The notes beneath the pieces are model-generated. The model worked only from the letters and a program-made list of their open reading frames with translations. It searched no databases and was not told the origin of the DNA. Source: an uncultured Erysipelotrichales bacterium (GTDB taxonomy: Bacteria; Bacillota_I; Bacilli_A; Erysipelotrichales; Coprobacillaceae). Taken from it: a stretch of 64,000 nt of DNA. Position 1 is the stretch's first letter, and each line of letters starts with the position of its first letter. The stretch is taken from contig CAJTTM010000001.1 of NCBI GenBank assembly GCA_910579135.1, forward strand, positions 1 to 64,000. Reading direction: 5' to 3'. The translations under genes and the position numbers were made by a program. Positions 37,674 through 45,440 of this stretch are shown here, one piece after another.

Positions 37674-38561
37674 ATGAAATTATTTTATTATTTTATAGAT
37701 TCATTATTTAGTCTTGCCTATATTTTATCATTAGATTATTTCTATTATACTATCTTTAAAAAATCAAATATGAAACAAAATCATTTCTTTCTGCCCACTC
37801 TTATTTTTCAAGTTCTTATATGTTTAATTTTTCCATATATAAAAGAAAAGAGTGTAATCATATCAAGTATCATGTTTTATATAGGTTTCTATCTTGGATT
37901 GGTTTGTTATTATGCTACGATGGAAAATAAGATTATCTATTACATTTCATCAATCGCAATTGGTAGTTGTAGTGATATTATTGGAACATCTCTGACATTA
38001 ATAATCCTGAATGTAATTCATAAAAATCAAATTACTTTTTTAGATTATCTTATGAGTCAACCTATGTACTTTGCTATGAATATTATGATTGTTTCAATGA
38101 TTGCTATTTGTGTTGTAAAGTATATTTGTTATATGATCAAAATGATTCCATTAAACCAATTAAATAGGTTTTTTTCGATTTGTTTGTTGCCATTAACTTT
38201 ACTTTTAGCAACAACAAATACACTTTATTCAGCGTTTTTTACAGGGAATAATTTTATATCTGCAACTATAATATTTTTTATTGCTATGATTATTGCATTA
38301 ACTATTATCTGTATAGGTGTTGATAAATATTATAAAGTACAGACAGATAATAAAAAGATAAAAGAAAATAAAAGTGTTTTAAAAATGCAAATAGAAGAAA
38401 TGAAGAGTATTGATTTATATTATCAAGAGATAAGAAGAAAAACTCATGATTTTCAAAATCATTGTATTGTTACTTTAACAATTTTTAATGAAGGAAAGGA
38501 TGATGTTAAAGACTATATTCAATCAATGATAGAGAGTTATCAAGGAGGTCAAGAATCGTGA
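37674..38561 (+). CDS. 7-TM sensor protein with DHp (phosphoacceptor) domain but no ATPase
   Basis: A 295-residue protein. Seven transmembrane helices fill the first ~220 residues, as in AgrC-type peptide sensors. A coiled coil follows, then a histidine-kinase dimerisation segment with IRRKTHDFQNHC. The H-D-x-x-N-H pattern is that of HPK10 kinases. The protein ends about 35 residues later with no ATP-binding domain. The next gene, overlapping by four bases, supplies a GHKL ATPase domain. The two may form one split kinase. I chose the ATG at 37674; an in-frame ATG at 37650 has a weaker ribosome binding site. Confidence 0.75.
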   Translation: MKLFYYFIDSLFSLAYILSLDYFYYTIFKKSNMKQNHFFLPTLIFQVLICLIFPYIKEKSVIISSIMFYIGFYLGLVCYYATMENKIIYYISSIAIGSCSDIIGTSLTLIILNVIHKNQITFLDYLMSQPMYFAMNIMIVSMIAICVVKYICYMIKMIPLNQLNRFFSICLLPLTLLLATTNTLYSAFFTGNNFISATIIFFIAMIIALTIICIGVDKYYKVQTDNKKIKENKSVLKMQIEEMKSIDLYYQEIRRKTHDFQNHCIVTLTIFNEGKDDVKDYIQSMIESYQGGQES

Positions 38562-39394
38562 AATACTTATTGATGTTATGTATTTTTTTGATGCAGTCAG
38601 CATTTTGGCTTGTTGTTTATTTAAGGTTATATTTTCCTTCTATTGATAATAAAGCAGTTATTTTTATATTATATGGTTCTTATATTATATTTGTGATTAT
38701 TTATTTCTTTATATTTTATAGATTAATTAAATACAATCAATTAAAAGAAGAGGTTTCATTATTAGAAAAATTAAAACATATAAAACAACAACAAAAAGAA
38801 AATATAGAAATAGCAATTGAAGCAGATAAAAAGAAACAAGAACAAATCGTTAAACATTTACATTTAGTAATTAATGAATTAGATTATGATAATTACGATC
38901 AAGCTAAGGAGTTATTTTATAGTATATATGATGATTTTAAAGCAAATAAGTTAAAGACATATTGTGATAATGCTTATGTCAATGCAGTTTTAGTTAATAA
39001 AAAGATTCTTATGGATGAAAATCAAATTAGAACTACTTTTGATATATTATTACCACAAAATATAGATTTAGATGTTTTAGTTCTTCCTACCATTTTATTT
39101 AATATTTTAGACAATGCAATTCAAGCATGTCAAATATGTAAAGATAGATTTATTAACTTATCAGTTCATTTCACAGATACATATATTTCTATCTATATGA
39201 AAAATAGTAATTCTCAAAAGATAAAAGATGAGATCAAAGGAGTTCATGGATATGGAATGAAGATTGTTGAAGATTTAATCAATGAAAATGGTGGGACTTG
39301 TGAGTGGAAGAATAATGGAGAGACTTTTGAATCAATGATGATGTTGAGATATAGAAAGGTAGGATTTAAAGATGGTTACAATAGCAATTGTTGA
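38558..39394 (+). CDS. Membrane protein with GHKL ATPase domain and degenerate phosphoacceptor
   Basis: A 278-residue protein with two N-terminal transmembrane helices (~3-24 and ~33-56) and a coiled coil. The segment where kinases carry R-H-D-x-x-N-H reads KKQEQIVKHLHLVINELDYD, with glutamine at the histidine position. The C-terminal ATPase domain is complete: N-box ILFNILDNAIQAC and G-box GVHGYGMKIVEDLINENGG. Translation likely starts at the GTG at 38558 with GGAGG upstream. It also overlaps the response regulator by 23 bases. It probably phosphorylates the DHp protein encoded just before it. Confidence 0.8.
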   Translation: MKYLLMLCIFLMQSAFWLVVYLRLYFPSIDNKAVIFILYGSYIIFVIIYFFIFYRLIKYNQLKEEVSLLEKLKHIKQQQKENIEIAIEADKKKQEQIVKHLHLVINELDYDNYDQAKELFYSIYDDFKANKLKTYCDNAYVNAVLVNKKILMDENQIRTTFDILLPQNIDLDVLVLPTILFNILDNAIQACQICKDRFINLSVHFTDTYISIYMKNSNSQKIKDEIKGVHGYGMKIVEDLINENGGTCEWKNNGETFESMMMLRYRKVGFKDGYNSNC

Positions 39395-40088
39395 AGACAA
39401 TATATATTGTTTAAATATGATAAGTCAGCAATTAAGAGAATCAATGGAAGAAGAGTATGTGCTTAATACTTATACAAATACAGAAGATTATCTTAATGTA
39501 TTATTAAATGAAAGAATAGAGTTTGATGTTGTTATTTTAGATATTGAACTTGATAATAAATCAGGTATAGATTTAGCAATTCAAACAAATATTACTTCAC
39601 CTTTAACTCAAATTATTTTTGTTACTGCTTATATTAATTATGCAAGTGATGTTTATGAAAGTAAGCATGTTTATTTTATGTGCAAGGAAAGAATTGATCA
39701 ATATCTTCCAATAGCGTTAGAAAGAGCTTTAACTAATGTTCATAATTTTGAATCACAAATGATATATCTTTCTTGGAATAAGCAAACTTTTAAAGTATCT
39801 CAAAGAGATATTATATATGCTGAAAGAGATTATCGAATTACTTATGTTTATACTAAAAATGAAGTTTATAGAACTTCAAAAAAAATTAATGAGTTAATCA
39901 ATGATTTAAATAGTTGTTTTTGTATGTGCCATAAGAGTATTGTTGTTAATTTAAATTATGTTAAAGATATTCAAAGAAATACAGTTATTTTAAAAACAGA
40001 TAAGACATTACCAATTAGTAGAAGTCAAAAAGATGATTTCAAGAAGAATTTTAATCATTTTTTGATTAATAAAAATGTTGAGGATTAA
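39372..40088 (+). CDS. LytTR-type response regulator (AgrA/ComE class)
   Basis: A 238-residue regulator. The receiver domain has the acidic pair at E8-D9, phosphoacceptor D57 (VVILDIELDNKSGIDLA) and a TAY switch region. The LytTR DNA-binding domain (~135-230) reads IIYAERDYRITYVYTKNEVY, CMCHKSIVVNLNYVKDIQ and ISRSQKDDFKKNF. It completes the operon with the two membrane proteins. The direct repeats upstream of the operon are a likely own target. Confidence 0.92.
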   Translation: MVTIAIVEDNIYCLNMISQQLRESMEEEYVLNTYTNTEDYLNVLLNERIEFDVVILDIELDNKSGIDLAIQTNITSPLTQIIFVTAYINYASDVYESKHVYFMCKERIDQYLPIALERALTNVHNFESQMIYLSWNKQTFKVSQRDIIYAERDYRITYVYTKNEVYRTSKKINELINDLNSCFCMCHKSIVVNLNYVKDIQRNTVILKTDKTLPISRSQKDDFKKNFNHFLINKNVED

Positions 40089-40097
40089 TAAGATATT

Positions 40098-40416
40098 ATG
40101 AATTTATTGTATTATTTTTTCATTTTTATATTAATATTTATATTGTTATTAGATTGCTTTTATAGATATTATCATTATTTTTATAGGAATGAAAAAATAC
40201 ACTAAAGAAAAACAAGAAAATATGAAAATTACAGAATATAAGCATATAGTAAAAATGCAAGTAGAAAGTATGAAAGAGATTGATTTTTATTATCAAAATA
40301 TCAGGAAAAAGAATCATGATTTTTTAAATCATTGTATAACAACTACAAGGATATTCAATGATCAAAAAGAAGAAGTCAAGGATTATATTCAATCTATTAT
40401 AAAATATTATCAATAG
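40098..40416 (+). pseudogene. Truncated, frameshifted copy of the DHp sensor protein
   Basis: The start MNLLYYFFIFILIFILLLD gives one membrane helix in one frame. After a frame change near 40189-40205 the other frame reads EYKHIVKMQVESMKEIDFYY, IRKKNHDFLNHC and DYIQSIIKYYQ. This aligns with the end of the 7-TM DHp protein at 37674, helix for helix, including the phosphoacceptor H-D-F-x-N-H. The second frame has its own ATG (40189) and could give a 75-residue soluble DHp peptide. It may therefore be a remnant or a small phosphotransfer protein. Confidence 0.65.
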
Positions 40417-40437
40417 ATAGAAATGACTCTATCTTTT
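40416..40437 (+). terminator. Terminator after the LytTR operon
   Basis: AGATAG pairs with CTATCT around AAATGACT, followed by five T. Confidence 0.65.
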
Positions 40438-40572
40438 TGTATGAAATATTATTTCATAATTAGTGATATTTTTTGCTTTTTATGAAATATAATTAGAAAA
40501 AGGAGTTATATTATTTACATATCTAGTTTTTTGAATTAAAATAAAAGTAGTTAATTAAGGAGGAAGTATATA

Positions 40573-41985
40573 ATGGAAAGAAAATTACCAGAAGGTTTTT
40601 ATTGGGGTGGTTCAGTATCATCATTCCAAACAGAAGGGCATAGAAATGAAGGAGGAAAAGGGCTTTGTGTATATGATGTTAGACCTATGAATCCAGAATT
40701 TTCTGATTGGAACGATGCTATTGATGAGTATACTCGTTATGATGAAGATATCGCATTAATGAAAGAAATGGGGTTTAATTTTTATCGTTTTAGTATTTGT
40801 TGGTCTCGTATTATTCCTGATGGAACTTTAGATGAACCAGTAAATGAAGAAGGAGTTAAATTTTATAGTGATTTAATTGATAAACTATTAGCTGCTGGTA
40901 TTGAACCAATGATTACATTAGTTCATTTTGATATGCCATATCATTTAGTTAAAAACTATAATGGGTTTGCATCTCGTTATGTTGTTGATTGTTTTGAAAG
41001 ATACGCTCAAGTTTGTATTGAAAGATTTGGTGACAGAGTTAAACATTGGATGAGTTTTAATGAACAAAACTTACATAGCCAAATGTTAAGAGTATCTAAT
41101 GCAGAAGAAATTCCAGAAGGTGTTTCAATGCCTAAACATTTATATCAAGTCACTCATAATGTTATGATGGCACATTGTAAAGCAGTACGTGCTTTAAGAA
41201 AAATGCAACCAGATGCTAAATTCTGTGGAATGGGTGCAGTAACTAATATTTATGCATATGAAAATAGTCCAGAAAATAATTTATTCGCAACACAAGCTTA
41301 TCAATTATTAAATACATATTTAGTTGATACTTTTGCTCAAGGTAAATATCCTAAATATTGGGAAGCTTATTTAGAAAATAGAGGATGGACACCTGAATTT
41401 GAAGAAGGTGACGAAGAGTTATTAAAATATACAGTTGATTATATTGCTTTCTCTTATTATCGTTCAAATACTGTTAAAACTGGTAAATTTGATTATGAAA
41501 GACCTGCATGTGAATGCGTAAGTGAACAACAAATTCAAAATCCACATTGTTGGGCAAATGAATGGGGATGGGAAGTTGATCCAAACGGTTTTAGATGGAC
41601 ATTAAATGATTTATGTCATAGAACTGGTCTTCCAGTATTCGTATTAGAAAATGGTATTGGATGGAGAGAAGATAGAACTCAAGAAGAAATTGATCAAATG
41701 CTTGCAGAAGGTAAAACTATCGAAGATGATTATAGAATTGATTATCATAGAGATCATATCAAAGCTATGAAAGATGCTATGATTGAAGATGGTGTAGATT
41801 GTTTAGGGTATATTACATGGGGACCAATTGATATTCTTGCTTCTATGTGTAATATGGATAAACGTTATGGATTCGTTTATGTTAATAGAACAAATAAAGA
41901 TTTAAGAGATATGAAACGTATTCCTAAAAAATCATTTGCTTGGGTGAAAAAAGCATTTGAATCTAATGGTGAAGATTTAGATTAA
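40573..41985 (+). CDS. GH1 family glycosidase, probably 6-phospho-beta-glucosidase
   Basis: A 470-residue TIM-barrel enzyme that splits (phospho-)beta-glucosides in the cytoplasm. The acid/base is E164 (MSFNEQN) and the nucleophile E359 (VLENGIG). GGSVSSFQTEG at the N-terminus is the sugar-binding start of the family. The late KRYGFVYVNR ... KKSFAWVKK segment and WANEWGWEVDP match the phospho-specific branch, which implies delivery of the substrate by a PTS; none lies in this window. GGAGG precedes the ATG. It is monocistronic, with a terminator downstream. Confidence 0.9.
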   Translation: MERKLPEGFYWGGSVSSFQTEGHRNEGGKGLCVYDVRPMNPEFSDWNDAIDEYTRYDEDIALMKEMGFNFYRFSICWSRIIPDGTLDEPVNEEGVKFYSDLIDKLLAAGIEPMITLVHFDMPYHLVKNYNGFASRYVVDCFERYAQVCIERFGDRVKHWMSFNEQNLHSQMLRVSNAEEIPEGVSMPKHLYQVTHNVMMAHCKAVRALRKMQPDAKFCGMGAVTNIYAYENSPENNLFATQAYQLLNTYLVDTFAQGKYPKYWEAYLENRGWTPEFEEGDEELLKYTVDYIAFSYYRSNTVKTGKFDYERPACECVSEQQIQNPHCWANEWGWEVDPNGFRWTLNDLCHRTGLPVFVLENGIGWREDRTQEEIDQMLAEGKTIEDDYRIDYHRDHIKAMKDAMIEDGVDCLGYITWGPIDILASMCNMDKRYGFVYVNRTNKDLRDMKRIPKKSFAWVKKAFESNGEDLD

Positions 41986-41989
41986 TTAA

Positions 41990-42020
41990 GAAAGACATCT
42001 CAGTAGAGATGTTTTTTTTA
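41990..42020 (+). terminator. Terminator after the GH1 gene
   Basis: ACATCTC and GAGATGT pair around AGTA; eight T follow. Confidence 0.88.
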
Positions 42021-42065
42021 TGAAGAAATGATATAATGAGATAAATAAATCTTAGGAGATTAATA

Positions 42066-42887
42066 ATGAAATATATACCAATTCAATGTAAAAGTGTTAT
42101 TAGAAAAGTTAAAGGACGTTTTCCTTATCATTATGATGTTAATATTTATCGTGGTTGTGAGCATGGTTGTCTTTATTGTTTTGCAATCTATTCACATGAT
42201 TATTTAGATGATCAACAGTTTTATGAACATGTTTATTATAAAGAAAATCTTATTGAAATATTAGATAAAGAATTATCTTCTAAGAAATGGAAACATGATA
42301 TTATTAATTTTGGGAGTGTATGTGATAGTTATCAGCCATGTGAAAAAGATTTAAAACTTATGAGAGAAGTATGGAAACTCATGATTAAACATCAAAATCC
42401 AGTTATTCTTTCTACAAAATCTAAATTAATTTTACGGGATTTAGATTTGATTAAAGAATTATCTAAGAATGTATCAGTAAAAATTGCATCTACTATTACT
42501 TGTGGTGATGAAACAATACAAAAAATAATTGAACCAAATGCAACAAATAGTGTCGAAAGAATGAAAACTTTGCAGCTTATTAAACAAAATACAAATGCTC
42601 ATGTATCAATACTTCTCATGCCTATTATTCCTTATATTAATGATTCATATGAAAATTTAGAAGCTATTTATAAATTAGCTAGTGAGATTGGTATTGATCA
42701 AATTGATGTTGGAGTTTTATATTTAAGAGGAAAAACAAAACCATATTTTTTAAATCATATCAAAGATATCGATAGTCAAGTTTATTATAAAATTAAAGAT
42801 TTATATAAAACAGGTAGTTGTGATAAGGAATACAAAAAAAGAATTTATCAAAAAATAAATAGATTAAAGAAAATTTATAAGTTATAA
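42066..42887 (+). CDS. SPL-family radical SAM protein
   Basis: A 273-residue radical SAM enzyme with the cluster motif C-x3-C-x2-C in GCEHGCLYCFA near residue 34. Other features are NIYRGCEHGC, NFGSVCDSYQPCEK and VILSTKSKLILRDLDL. The layout matches the SPL/Rv2578c-like group related to spore photoproduct lyase, but it is shorter than true SplB and lacks its terminal cysteine region. The substrate is therefore unknown; a DNA or nucleotide repair role would be guesswork. AGGAG precedes the ATG. Confidence 0.85.
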   Translation: MKYIPIQCKSVIRKVKGRFPYHYDVNIYRGCEHGCLYCFAIYSHDYLDDQQFYEHVYYKENLIEILDKELSSKKWKHDIINFGSVCDSYQPCEKDLKLMREVWKLMIKHQNPVILSTKSKLILRDLDLIKELSKNVSVKIASTITCGDETIQKIIEPNATNSVERMKTLQLIKQNTNAHVSILLMPIIPYINDSYENLEAIYKLASEIGIDQIDVGVLYLRGKTKPYFLNHIKDIDSQVYYKIKDLYKTGSCDKEYKKRIYQKINRLKKIYKL

Positions 42888-42904
42888 TAGTAATGCTTTG
42901 ATAA

Positions 42905-42998
42905 AAACACTATCTGGTTGGTAGTCCAGATGAGCATATGCTTTAGTAACCTTCCTCCTAGGTCGTCCATTCAAAGTTAAATGATTTTAAGGAGGGTA
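42905..42998 (+). promoter_or_regulatory. yjdF-type riboswitch
   Basis: The stretch AGTAACCTTCCTCC (about 42948-42961), the stem CATCTGG-like/CCAGATG before it, and GGAGGG just upstream of a yjdF start codon fit the yjdF RNA motif. CCTCC can pair with the GGAGG ribosome binding site, giving translational control. The yjdF RNA is known to bind a range of planar aza-aromatic compounds. Confidence 0.7.
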
Positions 42999-43002
42999 TT
43001 TT

Positions 43003-43410
43003 ATGAGAGTAGAATTAAAAGTGTTATTTGATGAAGTTTATTGAATAGGTGTTGTTGAAGTTGTTGATGACAATCTTTTAAAGGTGAAGAAGATTATCTT
43101 TAAGAAAGAACCTAGTAATGAAATGATTTATCAATATGTTCTTCATCATCAATTATTAGACAATCTCTCTCATGGTCTAAAAAGTGAATATAAGGATAAG
43201 AAAATCAATCCTAAGAGACTTCAAAGAATGATTCATAGACAAGTTAAAGATGTAAAAATCACAAAAAAGTCATATGAAGCAATGAAACAACTTCAAGAAG
43301 AAAATAAGGATAAAAGAAAATCTTTAAAAAGAAAAAAAGTTAAAGAAAAACAAGAATATCTTTATTCACTTAAAAGATCAAAAAAGAAGGAGAAGCATAA
43401 GGGCAGATAA
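43003..43410 (+). pseudogene. yjdF: yjdF (DUF2992), single in-frame TGA at a conserved tryptophan
   Basis: The frame reads MRVELKVLFDEVY, TGA at 43042-43044, IGVVEVVDDNLLKVKKIIF, NEMIYQYVLHH, NPKRLQRMIHRQVKD and a Lys/Arg-rich tail ending KKEKHKGR. This is the DUF2992 protein from end to end. In relatives a tryptophan stands exactly where TGA is found, so one G-to-A change explains the break. An internal start after the stop (GTG at 43084) would give a 108-residue product lacking the first strands. TGA is used as a normal stop elsewhere in the window, so reassignment is unlikely. Confidence 0.85.
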
Positions 43411-43475
43411 TTCTGTCCTTTTCTCTTTGATTTATATTGTTTTTATTATATAATGATAAAAATGGAGGTAAAAGT

Positions 43476-43856
43476 ATGAGTATAGTAAAAATATGGAGTG
43501 ATAAAAAAAGAGTGTTAGGATTACCAATAAGTTTTACAACTTATTCATTATCTGAGGATAGATTGTTTATAGATAGTGGTTTTTTAAAAAAGCAAAGTGA
43601 AGAGATATTATTGTATCGTGTAAGAGATTTAAGTTATTCTCAAACATTAGGACAAAGATTATTGGATTTGGGTACAGTGACTATTCAATCTTCTGATAAG
43701 ACTACACCTGTTGTACAAATTATTAATATTAAGAAGGCATTTGATGTAAAGGAACTTATTCATGAAAATGTTGAAAAAATGAAATTAGAAAGAAGAATGA
43801 GAGTAGGAGAGATTTTAGAGGATGGACATGACTATGCCGATGACATCGACGATTAA
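43476..43856 (+). CDS. Bacterial PH-domain-like protein
   Basis: A 126-residue protein resembling bacterial PH domains of the YdbS/DUF304 type: RVLGLPISFTTYSLSEDRLFI, EILLYRVRDLSYSQT, LLDLGTVTIQSSD, VVQIINIKKAFDVKEL. The membrane helices that many relatives have are absent. The ATG at 43476 follows GGAGG. Its 3' end overlaps the HAD phosphatase gene, so the two are probably translated together. Confidence 0.78.
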   Translation: MSIVKIWSDKKRVLGLPISFTTYSLSEDRLFIDSGFLKKQSEEILLYRVRDLSYSQTLGQRLLDLGTVTIQSSDKTTPVVQIINIKKAFDVKELIHENVEKMKLERRMRVGEILEDGHDYADDIDD

Positions 43857-44619
43857 AGCCATATTTTTTGATATTGATGGAACACTTGTGAGCTTTAAAA
43901 CACATCAAATTCCTCCATCAACTTTAGAGGCTTTAAAGAAATTAAGAGAAAATGGTATTCAACTTTTTATTGCGACTGGAAGAGGGAAAGATGGATTAGA
44001 TGTTTTAGATCACTTTGAGTTTGATGGTTATATTACATTAAATGGACAATATTGTTATACTAAAGATGAATTAATCTATGAAAATACTATCATTAAAGAT
44101 GATTTAGTGACTTTATTAGAAGAAGTAGAAAAACATCCATTTCCATGTGGTTTTACATTAGAAAATACAAAGTATTTTAATTATCGTGATGAAAGAGTTG
44201 ATGAGATACATGAGATTACTCATAATGATGATCATCCCGCTGGAGATTGTTCTAATGTTGTTAATGAAAAGGTTTATCAATGTATGTGTTTTATAGATAC
44301 TCAAGAAGAAAAAGAATTATTAGAAAAGTTACCACATTGTATCAGTGCAAGATGGCATCCTTTATTTTGTGATATTTCACCAATTGGTGGAACAAAACAA
44401 AAAGGTATTGATAAGTTTTTAGATTATTATCATCTTGATTTAGAAAATACTATGGCTGTAGGTGATGGTGGCAACGATATTGAAATGTTGAATCATGTTG
44501 CTGTTTCTGTTGCAATGGGAAATGCGAATGATGAAGTCAAAGAGATTGCTGATTATGTAACTGCAAGTGTAGATGATGATGGTTTAATGAAAGCGATGAA
44601 ACATTTTAACCTGTTTTAA
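43822..44619 (+). CDS. Cof-type HAD phosphatase
   Basis: A 265-residue phosphatase of the HAD superfamily. Motif I is FFDIDGTL with the nucleophile Asp, motif II IATGRGK, and motif IV GDGGNDIEML. The C2-type cap is inserted between motifs II and III, the typical arrangement for sugar-phosphate or flavin-phosphate phosphatases. Several ATGs (43822, 43831, 43837, 43840) could serve; AGAGG favours 43831. It overlaps the PH-domain gene. The substrate is unknown. Confidence 0.88.
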   Translation: MDMTMPMTSTIKAIFFDIDGTLVSFKTHQIPPSTLEALKKLRENGIQLFIATGRGKDGLDVLDHFEFDGYITLNGQYCYTKDELIYENTIIKDDLVTLLEEVEKHPFPCGFTLENTKYFNYRDERVDEIHEITHNDDHPAGDCSNVVNEKVYQCMCFIDTQEEKELLEKLPHCISARWHPLFCDISPIGGTKQKGIDKFLDYYHLDLENTMAVGDGGNDIEMLNHVAVSVAMGNANDEVKEIADYVTASVDDDGLMKAMKHFNLF

Positions 44620-44645
44620 GCAGGTTTTTATATTAAGGGAGGAAT

Positions 44646-45344
44646 ATGATGAGGATATTTTTAACAGGGGATACACATGGGGATTTTAGAAGGATAGCCT
44701 GTTTTTGTGATCAAGTTGAAACGTCTAAAGATGATGTATTAATTATATTAGGAGATGTAGGTATTAATTATTTTGGTGATGATAGAGATATAAAGAATAA
44801 AGAGTTTTTATCAAGTTTACCAATTACTTTATTTTGTATTCATGGGAATCATGAAAGAAGACCTTGTACTGTAGATGGATATCAATTAGAAAAGAGATAT
44901 GGGGGTCAAGTCTTTATCCAAAAGGAATATCCTCATATTTTATTTGCGAAAGATGGAGAAATTTATAATTTTTTGAATATGAATTGTATAGTTATTGGTG
45001 GAGCATATAGTGTTGATAAAAATTATCGTTTAAAGATGGGATATCATTGGTTTATAGATGAACAACCTTCTTTTGAAATCAAAGAATATGTTGAAGAACA
45101 ACTTGAAAAGAAAGATTGGTCTATTGATATTGTATTAAGTCATACATGTCCTAGAAAATATGAACCAATTGAAGTGTTTTTAAGCAATATAAATCAAAAT
45201 CTTGTAGATAAAACAACAGAAGATTGGTTAGATTCAATAGAAAATCGTTTAAATTATTTAGGTTGGTATTGTGGACACTTTCATACATCTAAAAAAATAG
45301 ATAGAATAAGATTTATGTTTGAAGATTTTATTGAGTTATCGTAA
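44646..45344 (+). CDS. Calcineurin-like metallophosphoesterase
   Basis: A 232-residue protein with the full metal-binding set: GDTHGDF, LGDVGIN, GNHERRP, LSHTCP and GHFH. It has no signal peptide, so it acts in the cytoplasm. It follows the HAD phosphatase by 26 bases with GGGAGG upstream and is likely in the same transcript. The exact substrate cannot be read from sequence. Confidence 0.88.
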   Translation: MMRIFLTGDTHGDFRRIACFCDQVETSKDDVLIILGDVGINYFGDDRDIKNKEFLSSLPITLFCIHGNHERRPCTVDGYQLEKRYGGQVFIQKEYPHILFAKDGEIYNFLNMNCIVIGGAYSVDKNYRLKMGYHWFIDEQPSFEIKEYVEEQLEKKDWSIDIVLSHTCPRKYEPIEVFLSNINQNLVDKTTEDWLDSIENRLNYLGWYCGHFHTSKKIDRIRFMFEDFIELS

Positions 45345-45349
45345 TAAAA

Positions 45350-45376
45350 TTGGCACTTAACTATTGACACTGCTAA
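45350..45376 (+). promoter_or_regulatory. Degenerate CIRCE-like element over the htpG -35
   Basis: TTGGCACTT, nine bases, CACTGCTAA. Each arm agrees with the CIRCE arms TTAGCACTC and GAGTGCTAA at 7 of 9 positions, with the standard N9 spacing. It overlaps the TTGACA of the promoter. Confidence 0.5.
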
Positions 45377-45391
45377 AATGATGAGTATAAT
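45364..45391 (+). promoter_or_regulatory. htpG promoter
   Basis: TTGACA at 45364-45369, a 16-base spacer, and TATAAT at 45386-45391. Confidence 0.88.
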
Positions 45392-45396
45392 AAGTT

Positions 45397-45423
45397 TTAG
45401 CACATAAAGATCATGAGTGCTAA
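45397..45423 (+). promoter_or_regulatory. CIRCE operator (HrcA binding site)
   Basis: TTAGCACAT, the nine-base spacer AAAGATCAT, then GAGTGCTAA; the right arm is perfect and the left has two changes from consensus. It sits just downstream of the -10, as at other HrcA-repressed heat-shock genes. Confidence 0.9.
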
Positions 45424-45440
45424 GAAAAGGAGTATAAGAT

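Noticed and set aside
43003-43410. TGA read as tryptophan throughout this genome
   Set aside because: TGA is a normal terminal stop for several intact genes (for example the LytTR gene at 6440, the first sensor gene at 38561, the nitroreductase at 50375), so reassignment is not credible.
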